From the NCBI RefSeq assembly GCF_004210375.1, contig NC_134833.1:142406127-142470126 (forward strand): DNA of 64,000 nt, read 5' to 3'. The DNA comes from Tachypleus tridentatus. Lineage: Eukaryota > Arthropoda > Merostomata > Xiphosura > Limulidae. Below are positions 12,231 through 24,289 of this stretch, in pieces. A model generated the notes under the pieces. That model was not told the DNA's origin, did no database searches, and saw nothing but the letters and a program-made list of their open reading frames with translations. The position numbers and the translations under genes were made by a program. Every line of letters begins with the position of its first letter. Position 1 is the first letter of the stretch.

Positions 12231-12590
12231 TCATCATGGTAAAGACAAGATTCTGCATGAGAGATCTTTTTTTTTTTCACTTGTGAACGTTTGGAAGTAT
12301 ACTTGTTAAGCAGTAGGCTAAATAAAAGCTCTCTTTCATGGCATTGTATGTAAAATAATTATCTATGTTGAACTGTTTTTAGATATTTGTGTAAAAAATA
12401 ATGTTTTAATTTTGGTTTAACTCCAGCTCAATTATTTTCAATTAACCTGATGTACATTCATTCAAACAATTAATAATATATATGCATATAACACTCCTAA
12501 CTTTCCAACCAATAATAAGTAGTTTTACAATAAACTGTCCTAAATTATAGATATTAACATATACTTATTTTGTGCAAATTAATATTCTTT

Positions 12591-12868
12591 GGTTTTGTTT
12601 TTTAATTTCGCGCAAAGCTACTCGAGGGCTATCTGCGCTAGCTGTCCCTAATTGAGCAGTGTAAGACTAGAGGGAAGGCAGCTAGCTAGTCATTACCACC
12701 CACAGTCAACTCTTGGGCTACTCTTTTACCAATAAATAGTCGGATTGAACGTCACATTATAACTCCCCACGGCTGAAAGGGCGAGCATGTTTGGTGCGAC
12801 CGGTATTCGAACCCGCGATCCTCGGATTATGAGTTGAACGCCTTAACACACTTGGCCATGCCAGGCCA
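12591..12868 (-). mobile_element. SINE-A copy 1 (tRNA-headed SINE)
   Basis: Full-length copy read on the minus strand. Consensus features of the family: a tRNA-like head GGCCCGGCATGGCCAAG, an anticodon-loop-like CTCGTAA, a B-box-like GGTTCGAATCC, and a body with CTGCCTTCCCTCTAGTCTTA. The tail is GCGAAATTCAAAAC plus an A/C-rich end. SINEs are mobilised in trans by LINE reverse transcriptase. Confidence 0.9.
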
Positions 12869-12920
12869 ATATTCCTTTATATTATAAAACACTCAATTTG
12901 CTTCCTTTAGTTACGGTTCC

Positions 12921-13191
12921 AGCCCGGAGTGGCCATGTGGTCAAGGCATTCAACTCGTAATCTGAGGATCGTGGATTCAAATCCCCATCACACCAAATAT
13001 GCTCGCCCTTTCAGCCGTGGGAGCATTATAATGTGAGGTCAATCCCACTATTTGTTGATAAAAAGTAGCCCACGAGTTGGCGGTGGATGGTGATGACTAG
13101 CGAGCTGCCTTTCTCTACTCTTACACCGCTAAATTAAGTACGGCTAGCGCAGATAGCCCTCATGTAGCTTTGCGCGAAATTCAAACCAAAC
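12921..13191 (+). mobile_element. SINE-A copy 2
   Basis: Near full-length plus-strand copy with a diverged head (AGCCCGGAGTGGCCATGTGG). It sits 52 bp from copy 1 in the opposite orientation, so a transcript through both could fold back. Confidence 0.88.
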
Positions 13192-13227
13192 CTTACGGTT
13201 CCAGCTTTTCTTAACCGGTAGAGGTGG

Positions 13228-13511
13228 TTGGTTTGTTTGTTTGTTTTTGAATTTCGCACAAAGCTACTCGAGAGGTATCTGTACTAGCCGTTCCTAATTT
13301 AGCAGTGTAAGACCAGAGGGAAGGCAGCTAGTCATCAACACCCACCGCCAACTCTTGGGCTACTCTTTTACCAACGAATAGTGGGATTGACCGTCACATT
13401 ATAATGCCCCCACGGCTGAAAGGGCGAGCATGTTTGGCGCGACGGGGAAGCGAACTCGCGACCCTCAGATTACGAGTCGCACGCCTTAACACGCTTGGCC
13501 ATGCCGGGCCG
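13228..13511 (-). mobile_element. SINE-A copy 3
   Basis: Full-length minus-strand copy with a (GTTT)n tail. It is the third SINE in a 920-bp minus/plus/minus cluster directly left of a Tc1-like element. Confidence 0.9.
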
Positions 13512-13733
13512 AGAGGTGGGAATGAGATATATAATTGGGACAAATCTGATTAAAGGACAGTTTAGTTTGAAAGTAAAGCAATAAAATTTTACTGGAATCT
13601 TCCCATCAGCACTAGCCTCGGTTTCCATTATACTTTAAATATGAAAATTGTAACGTCAGAGTTAAAAGATGTTTTGTGCTATTGCCGTGCTATTTTTTTA
13701 TGATCATTTTAATGCATGCCAGATCTTAAAACA

Positions 13734-15300
13734 CACTGCTGGCCAAAATCTTAAGGCCAATGAACATAAATAAAAAAATATGCATTTTGCGTTGTTAGAC
13801 ACTACCACTTATTTGAGTACAACTTCGAAAGATGAAAATAAGAAAAGGGAAAATAGAAAATAAAAATATTTTTTAGAATTTAATAGGGAAAATGTGAACA
13901 CTATGAAATTAGCCTAAATACCAGTTGGTCAAAAGTTTCATACCATACCAAAAAGAAGTCCTAAACAGGGTAGGAAATGTCCAACAAGAGGTCTCAGTAG
14001 TGAGATGCACGGCCATCACTGTGGATAACTTCAAACATTCGCTTTGGCATGGTCGATATAAGCGTTTGCAGAAAGCTGGTTGGAATGTTATTCCAAATGG
14101 TGAAGATGGCTTCACGAAGATCATGCACTGTTTGGAATTGACGTCCATTTCCACAGACTTCCCTTGTCATCCACTCCCAAACATTTTCAATGGGGTTCAG
14201 TTTGGGCGAACACGCTGGATGGTCCAAAAGAATCACGTTACTCGCCATGAAAAAGTCCTTTGTCCCGCAGGCATTGTAGATTGCAGCATTGTCCTGCTGA
14301 AAGATCCAGTCATTTCCACACAATCGAGAGCCTTCAGTAAATAAGGATACTCTCTCCAACATGTCAATGTAGCCAGCTGTTCTTTGACGCTCCTGTATAA
14401 CCTGAAGCTCCATTGTTCCATGTAAGGAGAAAGCATCCCAGATCATGATGGAACCTCCTCTACTGTGTTGTGTAGAAAATGTCTCCGGTGGGATGTTCTT
14501 ATCATGCCAGTAACGTTGGAAGCCATCTGGACCATCCAGGTTAAATTTGTTCTCATCAAACCTTCGTCCACTTTTCTACGTCCCATGTTTGGTGCTTCTC
14601 AGCAAAGTTTAATCGAGCTGTTTCGTGGTGTGGAAGGAGGCGTGGCCTTTGAAGACGTTTACGGTTTTAAAAGCCTTTCTCTCGTAGATGCCGTCTTATT
14701 GTTTTTGAGCTGCATTCTGCGCCCGTAAGGGCCTTAATCTGATTCGACGATCGGCTGGTGTCTTGCCAGAGAACCCGTCAAATCCTCCTGCTCAATGCCG
14801 GCGAAATTTTATTGGGTAGACCACTTGAAATTCTCGTTCTATATCCCTCAGGGTCTTTTAAGAAATTTGTAATAGCAGTTTTACTACGCCAAATCTCACC
14901 AGCGATGGCACGTTGAGAAATACCTTGCTTTTGCAGCTCGACAATTCTACCATGTTCAAACTGTCAACTTTTTAGCCTTTGCCATGTTTTTACCCAATAT
15001 AACACAGAAAATGTCAGTGGGAGATGTTGAGAACGCTAATGCGTTACTAAATTTCGTTACGTGTTTACCAATTAACGCTTCGTTTCTGTATGGTTTTAAT
15101 CTTTTGACCAGCTAGTATTTAGGTTAACTTCATAATGTTCACATTATCCCTATTAAGTGCTAAAAACGTTTTTGATTTTGATTTTCCCTTTTCTTATTTT
15201 CATCTTTCGAAGCTATACCCAAATAAGTAGTTGAGTCTAACAACGCAAAATGCATATTTTTTCTTTATGTTCATTGGTCTTAAGATTTTGGCCAGCAGTG
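13734..15300 (-). mobile_element. Tc1-like DNA transposon with long terminal inverted repeats
   Basis: A 1.57-kb element. Both ends carry CACTGCTGGCCAAAATCTTA and extend as inverted repeats for about 190 bp. The right end abuts the TA at 15301-15302; at the left the TA is mutated. The minus-strand interior is a broken transposase (separate entry). This is a cut-and-paste element of the Tc1/mariner superfamily, now immobile because its transposase is frameshifted. Confidence 0.92.
13994..14990 (-). pseudogene. Tc1-like transposase, frameshifted
   Basis: The N-terminal helix-turn-helix is readable at about 14850-14964 (EHGRIVELQKQGISQRAIAG). The C-terminal catalytic part is open from 14446 to 13994. 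It contains [13 protein letters not shown] (second catalytic Asp) and [11 protein letters not shown] (catalytic Glu), spaced as in DD34E enzymes. Frameshifts separate the two parts. Overlapping plus-strand frames are shadows. Confidence 0.85.
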
Positions 15301-16378
15301 TATTGTAACCTTCACCTTCTCTTATTTTCAATAGTTTAAATTACTAAATTTATACACTGGTTAATAAAGATTTGGACATTTGGAAGTTTATATTGTCAGT
15401 GATTGATTATTACATTAATCAAAAGGAAATCCCAGTACCCGTGACTGTAATTATATCTCAAATCAGTCAAGAGATGGAATTTTGAGCTTAAACGTTGTAC
15501 TTGGAAAACAAGAGTGGAGCAGGCGTGTATTGGATTCCATTCTATTACTCATCAGGATCTCTACCAGCCTACTTTAAAACTGAAATTATTTTAGGCAGAA
15601 TTAGAGTACTGTAATCTATGAGTTTCACCTCGTGTATACAAAACAGGATCTCAAATCAGTAAAGAAACTTCGAAGCTAAGAGCTAAAATTATGTACTCGA
15701 AAAAAAAAAACTCGAATGAAGTTTACTGTGGTTTTCATAACTACAGAATTTCCAAAATCAAGCATATACCAAGCTGTATAGCTATTTACAAAAAATTCCT
15801 TTAATTGATGTAAATTATATTTATACAAGATATTGGTGATGCATGCTTTAAACTTGAATGCTCTTAATATTCTGAGTTATTCACGATATTTATTTTATTA
15901 GTTTTTACCAAAAATGAGATACACTACTCATAGCCTCCCGATAGTTCAGGATTAAGTCTATTGGCTTTTAACGTTAAAAATCAGATTTTGTTACCCGTTG
16001 TGTAGATTTTCGCTTGACAACACGAAAGCACTGCCCGTAACTAAACTGGACTACCCTATTATCGAATAGTGAGGTTTTATCTGTCACACTTATCACGCAC
16101 CACGGATCCAGAATGCAGAGTACGATTTTACAACAATGAGGTACGAATCCTGAACTTCGAACTCACAGAGTGGCATGCTGATTACTTAATTATTATTAGT
16201 CTTCTTTGCATATGTACTTTAGTTTTTTCAGTTAGAAAGAAATATAACTGATAAAAAACTCACAAACAAGTAAAAAATAAACGTCTAAATTGAATTTTTC
16301 AATTACAAAAACTGAAGTTTTTGAAAGATGTGACTATAAAACTATGCTTTGAATAATGTTTTAGTCGTGTATACATAC
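15301..16378. other. Intergenic stretch between two Tc1-like elements
   Basis: No gene seen. Positions 15500-15630 resemble 58793-58918 (unclassified dispersed repeat, separate entry). The rest is low-complexity AT-rich DNA, with an A-run at about 15700. Confidence 0.5.
15500..15630 (+). repeat. Unclassified dispersed repeat, copy 1
   Basis: The core ATTACTCATCA, then CTACTAGCCTAC-like and GAAATTATT, aligns with 58793-58918 over roughly 120 bp with scattered mismatches. There is no coding potential and no known family recognised. Confidence 0.55.
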
Positions 16379-17627
16379 ACACTACAAGGCCAAAATTTTG
16401 TGGACACCCGACCCTCACACCCACATGTCCTTGTTGAACATCTCATTCCAAAACCATGGGCGTTAATATGGAGTTAGTGCCTCCTTTGCTGCCATAATAG
16501 CCTCCACTCTTCTGGGAAGGCTTTTCAGTTGATTTTGGAACATAGTTGCAGGGATTCGCTCCTATTCAGTCGCAAGAGCTTAGTGAGGTCGGGCACTGAT
16601 GTCTGGCGAGAAAACCTGACTCGCAGTCAGCGTTCCAATTCATCTCAAAGGTGTTCAATGGGGTTGAGGACAGGACTCTATGCAGTCCAGTCAAGTTCTT
16701 CCACACCAACCTTGGCAAACCATGTCTTTATGGACCTTGCTTTGTGCAAAAGGGGGAACTGTTATGCTGAAACAAAAAAGGGCCTTCCCCAAACTGTTTC
16801 TACAAAGTTGGAAGCACAGAATTCTCTAGAATGTCATTGTGTGCTGTACAATTAAAATTTCCCTTCACTGGAACTAAAGAGCTTAGGCTCAAACCATGAA
16901 AAACAGCCCCAGACCATTATTCCTCCTCCACAAAACTTTACAGTTGGCACTATGCATTCAGGCAGGTAACGTTCTCCTGGCATCTGCCAAACCCAGATTC
17001 GTCTGTCAGACTGGCAGATAGTGAAGCGTGATTCATCACTCCAGAGAATGCATTTCCAATGCTCCAGAACCCAATATCAGTGTGCTTTACACTACTCCAG
17101 CCAACGCTTGGCATTGCACATGGTGATCTTAGACTTGTGTGTGGCTGCTCGGCTGTGGAAACCCAATTCACGAAACTCCCGACAAAAGGTTCTTGTGCAG
17201 TCGTTGCTCCCAGAGGCAGTTTGGAACTCAGTAGTAAGTGTTGTAACTGTGGGCATACAATTCTTACGCGCTTCAGCACTCAGTGTTCCCATTCTATGGG
17301 CTTGTGTGGCCTACCGCTTCGTGGCTGAGCTGTTATTGCTCCTAGATGTTTCCACTTCACAATAACAGCACTTACAGTTGACCGAGGCAGCTATAGCAGG
17401 GCAGAACTTTGACGAACTGACTTGTCAGAAAGGTGGCATCCTATAACAGTGCCACGTTGATAGTCACTGAGCTCTTCACTACAACCCACTCTACTGCCAA
17501 TGTTTGTCTTTAGAGATTGCATGGCTGTACGCTTGATTTTATGCATCTGTTAGCAATTGGTGTGGCTGAAATAGCTGAACCCACTAATTAGAATGGATGC
17601 CTACATACTTGGACCATACAGTCAGTG
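16379..17627 (-). mobile_element. Second Tc1-like transposon (decayed)
   Basis: A 1.25-kb element. Its outer ends, CACTACAAGGCC... and the reverse complement of ...GGACCATACAGTCAGTG, are followed by TA. On the minus strand, transposase fragments are readable in alternating frames. A tract just above 17000 retains TDESGFG, as in the DESRF region of Tc1 enzymes. The many frameshifts mean it is dead. It belongs to a different family from the 13.7-kb element. Confidence 0.8.
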
Positions 17628-17681
17628 TATATATATATAATCATGAATAAATTGAAAATGAATGCGAGGTCTCCGATAATT

Positions 17682-18237
17682 GTTTGTTTTGAATTTTCAC
17701 ATAAAGCTACATGGGTTGGTTTGTTTTGAATTTCGCGCAAAGCTACTCAAGGACTATCTGCGCTAGCTGTCTCTAATTTAGCAGTGTAAAACTAGAGGGA
17801 CGGCAGCTAGTCAACACCACCCACCGCCAACTCTGGGGTTACTATTTTACCGACAAATAGTGGGATTGATCGTAACATTATAACGCCCCCACGGCTGAAA
17901 GGGCAAGCATGTTTGGTGCGACGGGGATTCGACCCCGTGACCCTCAGATTAAGTCGAACACCTTAATCAACCTGGCCATCCCGGGCCACAAAGCTACATG
18001 AGGGCTATTTATGATACCCGTCCCTAATTTGTGCTGTAAGACTAGAGGAATGGCAACTAGTCATCACCATTCACCGCCATTTATAAGGCTACTCTCTTTC
18101 CAACAAATAGTGGGATTGACCATAAATTATAATGCCCCCACGGCTGAAAGGGCGAGCATGTTTGGTGTGATAAGGATTCGAACCCGCGACCTTCAGATTC
18201 GAGTCGAGCGTCCTAACACCTGGCCATGCTGGGGCAC
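17682..18237 (-). mobile_element. SINE-A copy interrupted by a younger SINE-A
   Basis: The outer copy is split: tail part at 17682-17713 and the remainder at 17990-18237. The two parts join exactly once the inner SINE and one duplicated target copy (AAAGCTACATG) are removed. Confidence 0.88.
17714..17989 (-). mobile_element. Inner SINE-A with 11-bp target-site duplication
   Basis: Full-length minus-strand copy flanked by AAAGCTACATG at 17703-17713 and 17990-18000. This is direct evidence of insertion by target-primed reverse transcription into an older copy of the same family. Confidence 0.93.
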
Positions 18238-18342
18238 TTTTCTGACAATAATTGAGGATTTGTCTACATAAGAAATCTTAATAAATATTTGCACCAGCAC
18301 AATATTAGGTAGTCCAGATATAAATGTTGTTTTTGAACTGCT

Positions 18343-18618
18343 GGGCCCGGCATGGCCAAGCGTGTTAAGGCGTGCGACTCGTAATTTGAGGTTGGCGGGT
18401 TCGCATCACCGTCGCGCCAAACATGTTCGCCCTTTGAGCCGTGGGGGCGTTATAATGTGACGGTCAATCCCACTATTCATTGGTAAAAGAGTGGCACAAG
18501 AGTTGGCGGTGGCTGGTGATGACTAGCTGCCTTCCCTCTAGTCTTACACTGCTAAATTAGGGACGGCTAGCGCAGATAGCCCTCGAGTAACTTCGTGCAA
18601 AATTCAAAACAAATCAAA
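18343..18618 (+). mobile_element. SINE-A copy, plus strand
   Basis: Full-length copy with a canonical head (GGCCCGGCATGGCCAAGCGT) and an AAACAAATCAAATC tail. It lies directly left of the mariner remnant. Confidence 0.9.
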
Positions 18619-18624
18619 TCAAAT

Positions 18625-19506
18625 GAACAGCGAAGTTTGGAAACGTATAAACCAGTGTCGTAAAACATGCTTTAATCAAAATAAGCACCATTTGCTTCAA
18701 CAAGTTTCTGCCAACGTGTAACGATGCCATTTACGCCCCTACTAGAGAAATCAGAGTTTTTCTGGTTAATGAGCTCCCTGATAACTTCTTCTGCAGCTGC
18801 CTGGTTTTGAAAGTGTTTATTGTTCAAAAAATTGTCAAAGTGCTTGAAAAAATGAAAATCTGTAGGGGAAAGGACTGGGGAATAAGGTGGATGAGGCAAA
18901 ACCTCGATACCAAATTCGTTTGATTTTTGGAGCATCATCCTTGACAGGTCTCATAACGCTGATTTTGTTGATCTTCAGTTAGTTCATGCGGAACCCACTT
19001 ATCCAACTTTTTCGTCTTTCCAATTGCACTCAGGTGGTTGGCTATGCTTGATTTGCTTGTGCCTAGCTTTTCTGCAAGCTCACGTACTGTTGTATGGGGT
19101 CTGTCTCAACTGCTTCCCTTAATGTGTTTTCACCTAAGGATGGCTTCCTTCCATGACATTCGTGGCCTGCAAGACTTTCATCTCCACGTCCAAACCTTTG
19201 GAACCAACTCTGAACTGTACATTCAGTAACAGAGCCATGGCCGAATGCTTGATTGATGTTCCATGTAATTTCGGTAGCTTTTCGTCGAAGTTTGAAATCA
19301 TAGAGGGAAATCAGACGAAAGTCCTTCTTGTCCAAGCTGCTTTGGGGGATTCGAAAGTTGCTCTGAATAGAGTCGAAACAGCAGACAATTAAGATACCTT
19401 GTAAACGACAAACATTGGATTAAACCGACCAACCAACGATAAGTTACTAAATATTCAGCTTCTAAGTCTCATAATGAGAATTCCGACATTTATGTTTGGA
19501 TCACCT
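18625..19506 (-). mobile_element. Mariner element with internal deletion
   Basis: On the minus strand the N-terminal HTH half (MDKKDFRLISLYDFKLRRKA, 19335 to 19063) and WVPHELTEDQ are kept, then the frame jumps. The C-terminal end is kept with PHPPYSPVLSPTDFHFF and VTRWQKLVEANGAYFD (18938-18672). About 120 codons, including the first two catalytic Asp residues, are missing, and HPPYSPDL has become HPPYSPVL (third catalytic Asp lost). This is a non-autonomous, MITE-like derivative. End positions are approximate. Confidence 0.82.
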
Positions 19507-21650
19507 AATATTTACTACAGAAACCAATATTTTTAGCAAAGTCGTATCGATGGATTATAATTTTGAAAATACTTACATATAACTGAATAGGTATGTTAAA
19601 ACGAAGATGAAACTGGAAAAAAAAATCTAATTCTAACAACCCGGGAATGAAATGAGAAGAAAATGTAAAATAATATGTTAATCATAATCCGTATGCCATA
19701 TTCACTGCCGTCAAGGCCTTTCGCTTGAAACCAGTGGATGGAACAAGAGAGTGTGCTATAGGCGCTATATGTGTGTGTGAATGTTCATGAAAAACTACTT
19801 TTATTAGTGTAAAACAGATTAAGTGACCTATAATTATTACAATTTTAAATTAAGTCACCAAAAATTATTTCACTTTGAAAACTGATTATCTATTTCTTTT
19901 TATTACAGTTTTGCTGGAATCAACTTTATTCTCACTCACAAGAACTGACGACCCAACTAATTAGTCGTTTTACTTTTAGTTAAAACAAATTTAAAAAGTT
20001 CAAACACTTTTTACATCTGAAGTTTGATCGGGCTTGCATACACAAATTGTGTTAGATATATGTATTTGAAATGACAAATAGTGCTACGAGTGTGGAAAAT
20101 ATGAGGTAAACCTGTAGGAGATGGGTTAAAAACAATATATAGATTAATAAAATCACTAATCACTAAATCAATTTTTACAGGTGCATAAACGATTCAAAAT
20201 TATTTTATACCATACATAAAACGTTAAAATACAAAGTCTGCTCTAAATTATCCTGTTAACAATATTAAAATGTATACATCAAAACATTCATTGTGAAATA
20301 CGACAGCTGAAAGTTTTCGTACATTTCCTATGCTGTCTTACGTATGTGTCTCATAGACATAGAATGAGCAAATTGAGGAAAGACCCGCCACTTTATCCTC
20401 ATCGCGCAAAAAGATAACAACATCCTTACGTAACTTTTACATTCTCATGCTTATCCATCAAAATCTTAACGAATACAATGTATATGAATACACATAAGTA
20501 TGAAGCCACTCCATAAATGAGTTATTATAGCATAGAAAAATATATATATATACCACAAAATGTGTCAAAAGCATTAAACAAAGTAAAGCGCCGTTATGCA
20601 AGTACTACTAATAAAACACAGATACAATTTTTCCACATTGCCGCTGGAAGGTCTCGAAATCCAAGCCAAATTAAAATTAAATTTAATCATTCGTTGTGAA
20701 AAAAATACAGTTTTAACAAATGTTTAATAAATTTATTTAGCTATATCTACCTTAATTTAATTTCTCACGTATTTATTTTTAATATTTTAATCTACTCTTG
20801 GATAAAACTAAGAAACCGATATCATTGTCACACACACAGTGAACGCCCTGCTTTTACTTTATATCACATAGCTTCTTTCCATTGTGAGTAGTGGGTTGCT
20901 TTTTTCTTCTCGCGATACCGTGAAAGTATTCAAAATATAGACTAATAAAATTAAATCCAAGCAATCTTACCTTTATCATTCGAGCATCTCAATACCTCTC
21001 GGTTTAACGAAAAAGCTAATAGCGCCTTACGCTTCTCTTCTGAAATTTTTTTAGAAACAAATCGCCCTCTTACGGTAGTATTTCCAAACTTAGGAAAATA
21101 ACATCAATTTAATAATCATTATTTTTACAGTAAAGATGGAGACGTAAATTATGTATTGATCATTTGAATAATTAAAAAGCATATTCGATTTGCAGATAAA
21201 AGCAGTATTATACAGTCAAGACCCGCCACTCCGTTGGCTTGAAGTAATTCTTAAAAAAACAAATAGAACTACATATTTTGCAAGTATGTCGACATCGTAA
21301 ATTCCATCTTGTTATTTTTAACTTTTAAAAGTTTACCCTTTGACAGTCGGAGAAATGTATTTCTTTAATATATTTTACAACAATAGTTAATGTGTTCTTT
21401 TGATGAAAAGTACATTCTTATTTCCATAATATAATATGTAAATAGATATTAAATATAAAAGGTAGAAACGACTGTACGTAAAGAAGTCAGTAATTACCAG
21501 TCAAAAGCACCTAACCTAAACACAAACCCTTATAAACTGATATCAAAAACTATTATGTGGCAGAGAAAACCTATAACGAAAAATACTATATTATTGTAAC
21601 AATTACTGTCATTCGACGAGTTCTTTTTGTTATTTAGCGAAAAAATTATG
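19507..21650. other. Intergenic stretch
   Basis: No gene recognised. Contains a segment at 20370-20545 that recurs at 22890-23062. A small TA run lies at about 20541-20551. Short open frames here have no family resemblance. Confidence 0.5.
20370..20545 (+). repeat. Direct dispersed repeat, copy 1
   Basis: About 175 bp shared with 22890-23062, including TAACTTTTACATTCTCATGC and ATATGAATACACATAA and TATGAAGCCACTCCA. Class unknown; a local duplication or an unrecognised element. Confidence 0.85.
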
Positions 21651-21929
21651 ATTGTTTGTTTGTTTTTGAATCTCGCACAAAGCTACTCGAGGGCTATCTG
21701 TGCAAGCCGTCCCTAATTTAGCAGTGTAAGACTAGAGGGAAGGCAGCTAATCATCACCACCCACCGCCAACTCTTGAGCTACTCTTTTACCAACGAATAG
21801 TGGGATTGACCGTCACATTATAACGCCCCCACGGCTGAAAGGGCAAGCATGTTTGACGCGACGGGGATGCGACCCGCGACCCTCAGATTACGAATCGCAC
21901 GCCTTAACACGCTTGGCCATGCCAGGCCC
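21651..21929 (-). mobile_element. SINE-A copy
   Basis: Full-length minus-strand copy with a (GTTT)3 tail and a head ending CTTGGCCATGCCAGGCC. Confidence 0.9.
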
Positions 21930-23104
21930 GAAAAAATTATGAAAATATCCAGTCCACTTGACGAAACAGAAAAAGTTTCATTAATTCTAACAACCTTTGT
22001 TGAGCTCACTCAGCTATAGGCTTAACTTACAAATAAATATAAAGAATTATTTACTTATTAAATTTTATGTCATAAATATAAAACGCAAACTCAAAATTAC
22101 CGAGTGACAGATTTATTTACTGACTAAAATTCTCTGGTACTCTTAGTATTATAAACTATATATTTTAATGTATGGTTCGTAAATGATCTCGTTAAAACAA
22201 TCCTAGACAGATCTAAAACTTCTGTGCCAGTTAAATAATAATACGCAACAATTTCATCAAGTGAGGAGTGGTTTAAAAGATAATCAAGGGTATAGTTAAA
22301 AGATTATAGGGTCATTTGAAGAAATGAGTTGATTTCGGGATGTATTTAGAATTGAGTTTACTATCGCACTTATTGAATTACTTTGTACAAGTAAATTAAT
22401 TTTAAGTTAGTCTTACTATTGTTAGAGAAGCTTTGCAATATTGGCCTACAGCTCGCTCGTTCGTCTCCTTGTTGGTATTTAGATAGTTGTTATACCGTGG
22501 AGGTTAAGGTTCATTCGACCTCTTCCTCCTTCCTTAACTTTTGTGAACACTGGTCTTAAATATTGCTTAGACACTACACGAAAGCCGGAGTAACCCTCAT
22601 TTACTCCAGTCCATTTCAGGGCAATGTTCATGCACAGTCGACGGACACATTTGTGCAAATATATCATTCTCTTTTATAAGTTCCACAATTATTTGAACTT
22701 TCATTAGGTAGGCCTAATCAGGAAGCATTTACATTAACACTCTCGTAATGTTAATTAATTAGGTCTCACGCTAATGTGGGTAACGACTATATATATATGT
22801 AAATGTATGATAGTCTAGTAGTCGATGGCCTGGTTATTTTCTATTTTTGTGCTAATCTTTACAGGTACATAGTTCTTAAATACCACATATTCATAGGAGA
22901 GAAGGCCACTTTATCCTTATCCCGCAAAGAGAGATATCAACATCCATCAGTAACTTTTACATTCTCATGCTTATGCATCAAAAACGTAACAAATAAAATG
23001 TATATGAATACACATAATTATGAAGCCACTCCACAAATCAGTAATTATAACATAGAAAAAAAAAAACAATAAACGTGAAAGTGATTCACATTATTGTCGC
23101 AAAT
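21930..23104. other. Intergenic stretch
   Basis: No gene called. Holds the second copy of the direct repeat. The minus-strand frame at 22479-22667 resembles no known protein. Confidence 0.5.
22890..23062 (+). repeat. Direct dispersed repeat, copy 2
   Basis: Counterpart of 20370-20545, about 2.5 kb away in the same orientation, with scattered substitutions and small indels. Confidence 0.85.
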
Positions 23105-23178
23105 CTCTTACACTTGTAAATTAGAGATGCCTAGTGCAGATAGACCTCGCGCAGCTTTGCGTGAAATTCAAAACAAAC
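23105..23178 (+). mobile_element. SINE-A 3' fragment
   Basis: Only the last about 75 bp of the family are present, from TCTTACACTTGTAAATTAG to GTGAAATTCAAAACAAAC. 5' truncation is typical of incomplete reverse transcription. Confidence 0.8.
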
Positions 23179-23439
23179 TAGTTCTTTAGTTTCTGTTTTA
23201 ACTAATGTCTGATATTGTTAAGACAAAGATTTTTATTTATTTTTCAAAATAGAACATTTATTTTTTTAGTCACTCAACACCAATATCTGGAAAGCGCTGC
23301 TTTCTAGTGCAGTAGTTGAGAATTTGTTTGGTTTATTTATTTCATGATAATTGCATGGATCAAAAGAGATAATATCTGCATAGAACTCTATGTTTTCTGA
23401 ATCTTTTGCTAATACTATAATACTATGTATCCATTACTG

Positions 23440-23686
23440 TTTGTTTGTTTTTAATTTCGCACAAAGCTACTCGAGGGCTATCTGCGCTAGTCGTCCCTAA
23501 TTTAGCAGTGTAAGACTAGAGGGAAGGCAGCTAGTCATCACCACCTACCGCCAACTCTTGGGCTACTCTTTTACCAACGAATAGTGGGGTTGACCTTCAC
23601 ATTATAACGCCCCCACGGCTGAAAGGGCAAGCATGTTTGGTGCAACCGGGATTCGAACCCGCGACCCTCGGATTACGAGTCGCAAC
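23440..23686 (-). mobile_element. SINE-A copy lacking the tRNA head start
   Basis: Minus-strand copy running from the (GTTT)n tail to GATTACGAGTCGCAACG. The last about 35 bp of the head are missing. Confidence 0.87.
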
Positions 23687-23689
23687 GTG

Positions 23690-24280
23690 GGTATTAAGTA
23701 CAAATTGAAATGGTTTTTTTTCTATCTCATATTTGACAGTTCGAGATGTCCGAGAATAACTTCTTGAGAAGATACAGAGCGAGAATGTCATGACTAAATG
23801 AAAAAAAAAAAAACTGTTCGGTGTCGATATTATTAATACATTTATTATGTGAGTGAATATTTTATGATTGTGTAGCTTTTTTTCATAAGAGCTTTAGGAG
23901 CAATTATTTTAAAGTAAATGTTTAGTAGGCCTAACTGCGATAAAAGAGCAGACACTTTTAGAAGTACAGTTCGACGGTGGTAACATGACAAAACATAAGG
24001 AAACTGCTCGAATAGCGAGTTATAGAAGAACATTGTTCAGTTTGTAAACTGAAATTCTAAAATAAGCGTATAGGCCTAAATGGGCTCTGACAATAAGAAG
24101 AGAACTCTGTAGTGTAAAGAATTGGTTGTACATACCTTTAACTAGTTCCTAATATATATGTATATTACCTTACAAATGAGTGCTGTTCGTTTAGAGCTTC
24201 GAATTTACCAACACCATGTCACAGGAGCCTTCTGCATTACGATCCTCAGGCCAACAACAACACACAGTATACATATTTTA
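23690..24280. other. Intergenic stretch
   Basis: Nothing recognisable; AT-rich, with an A-run at about 23801-23812. Confidence 0.4.
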
Positions 24281-24289
24281 ACTTACTGT

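Larger units (their letters stand above)
11744..12300 (-). promoter_or_regulatory. Putative HNRNPL 5' UTR and promoter
   Basis: This is the region upstream of the HNRNPL start. On the minus strand it holds GCCATATT (11783-11790), a YY1-like site close to the start codon. An NRF-1-like palindrome and a TATCGATA element lie further up (listed separately). No clear TATA box was placed. Assignment as a promoter is inferred from position. Confidence 0.45.

Noticed and set aside
12591-13511. Regularly recurring similar blocks as a CRISPR-like array
   Set aside because: Blocks are 270-bp SINEs in both orientations with irregular spacing in a eukaryotic genome.
13925-14728. Plus-strand open frames over the Tc1-like element
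   Set aside because: Shadows of the minus-strand transposase.
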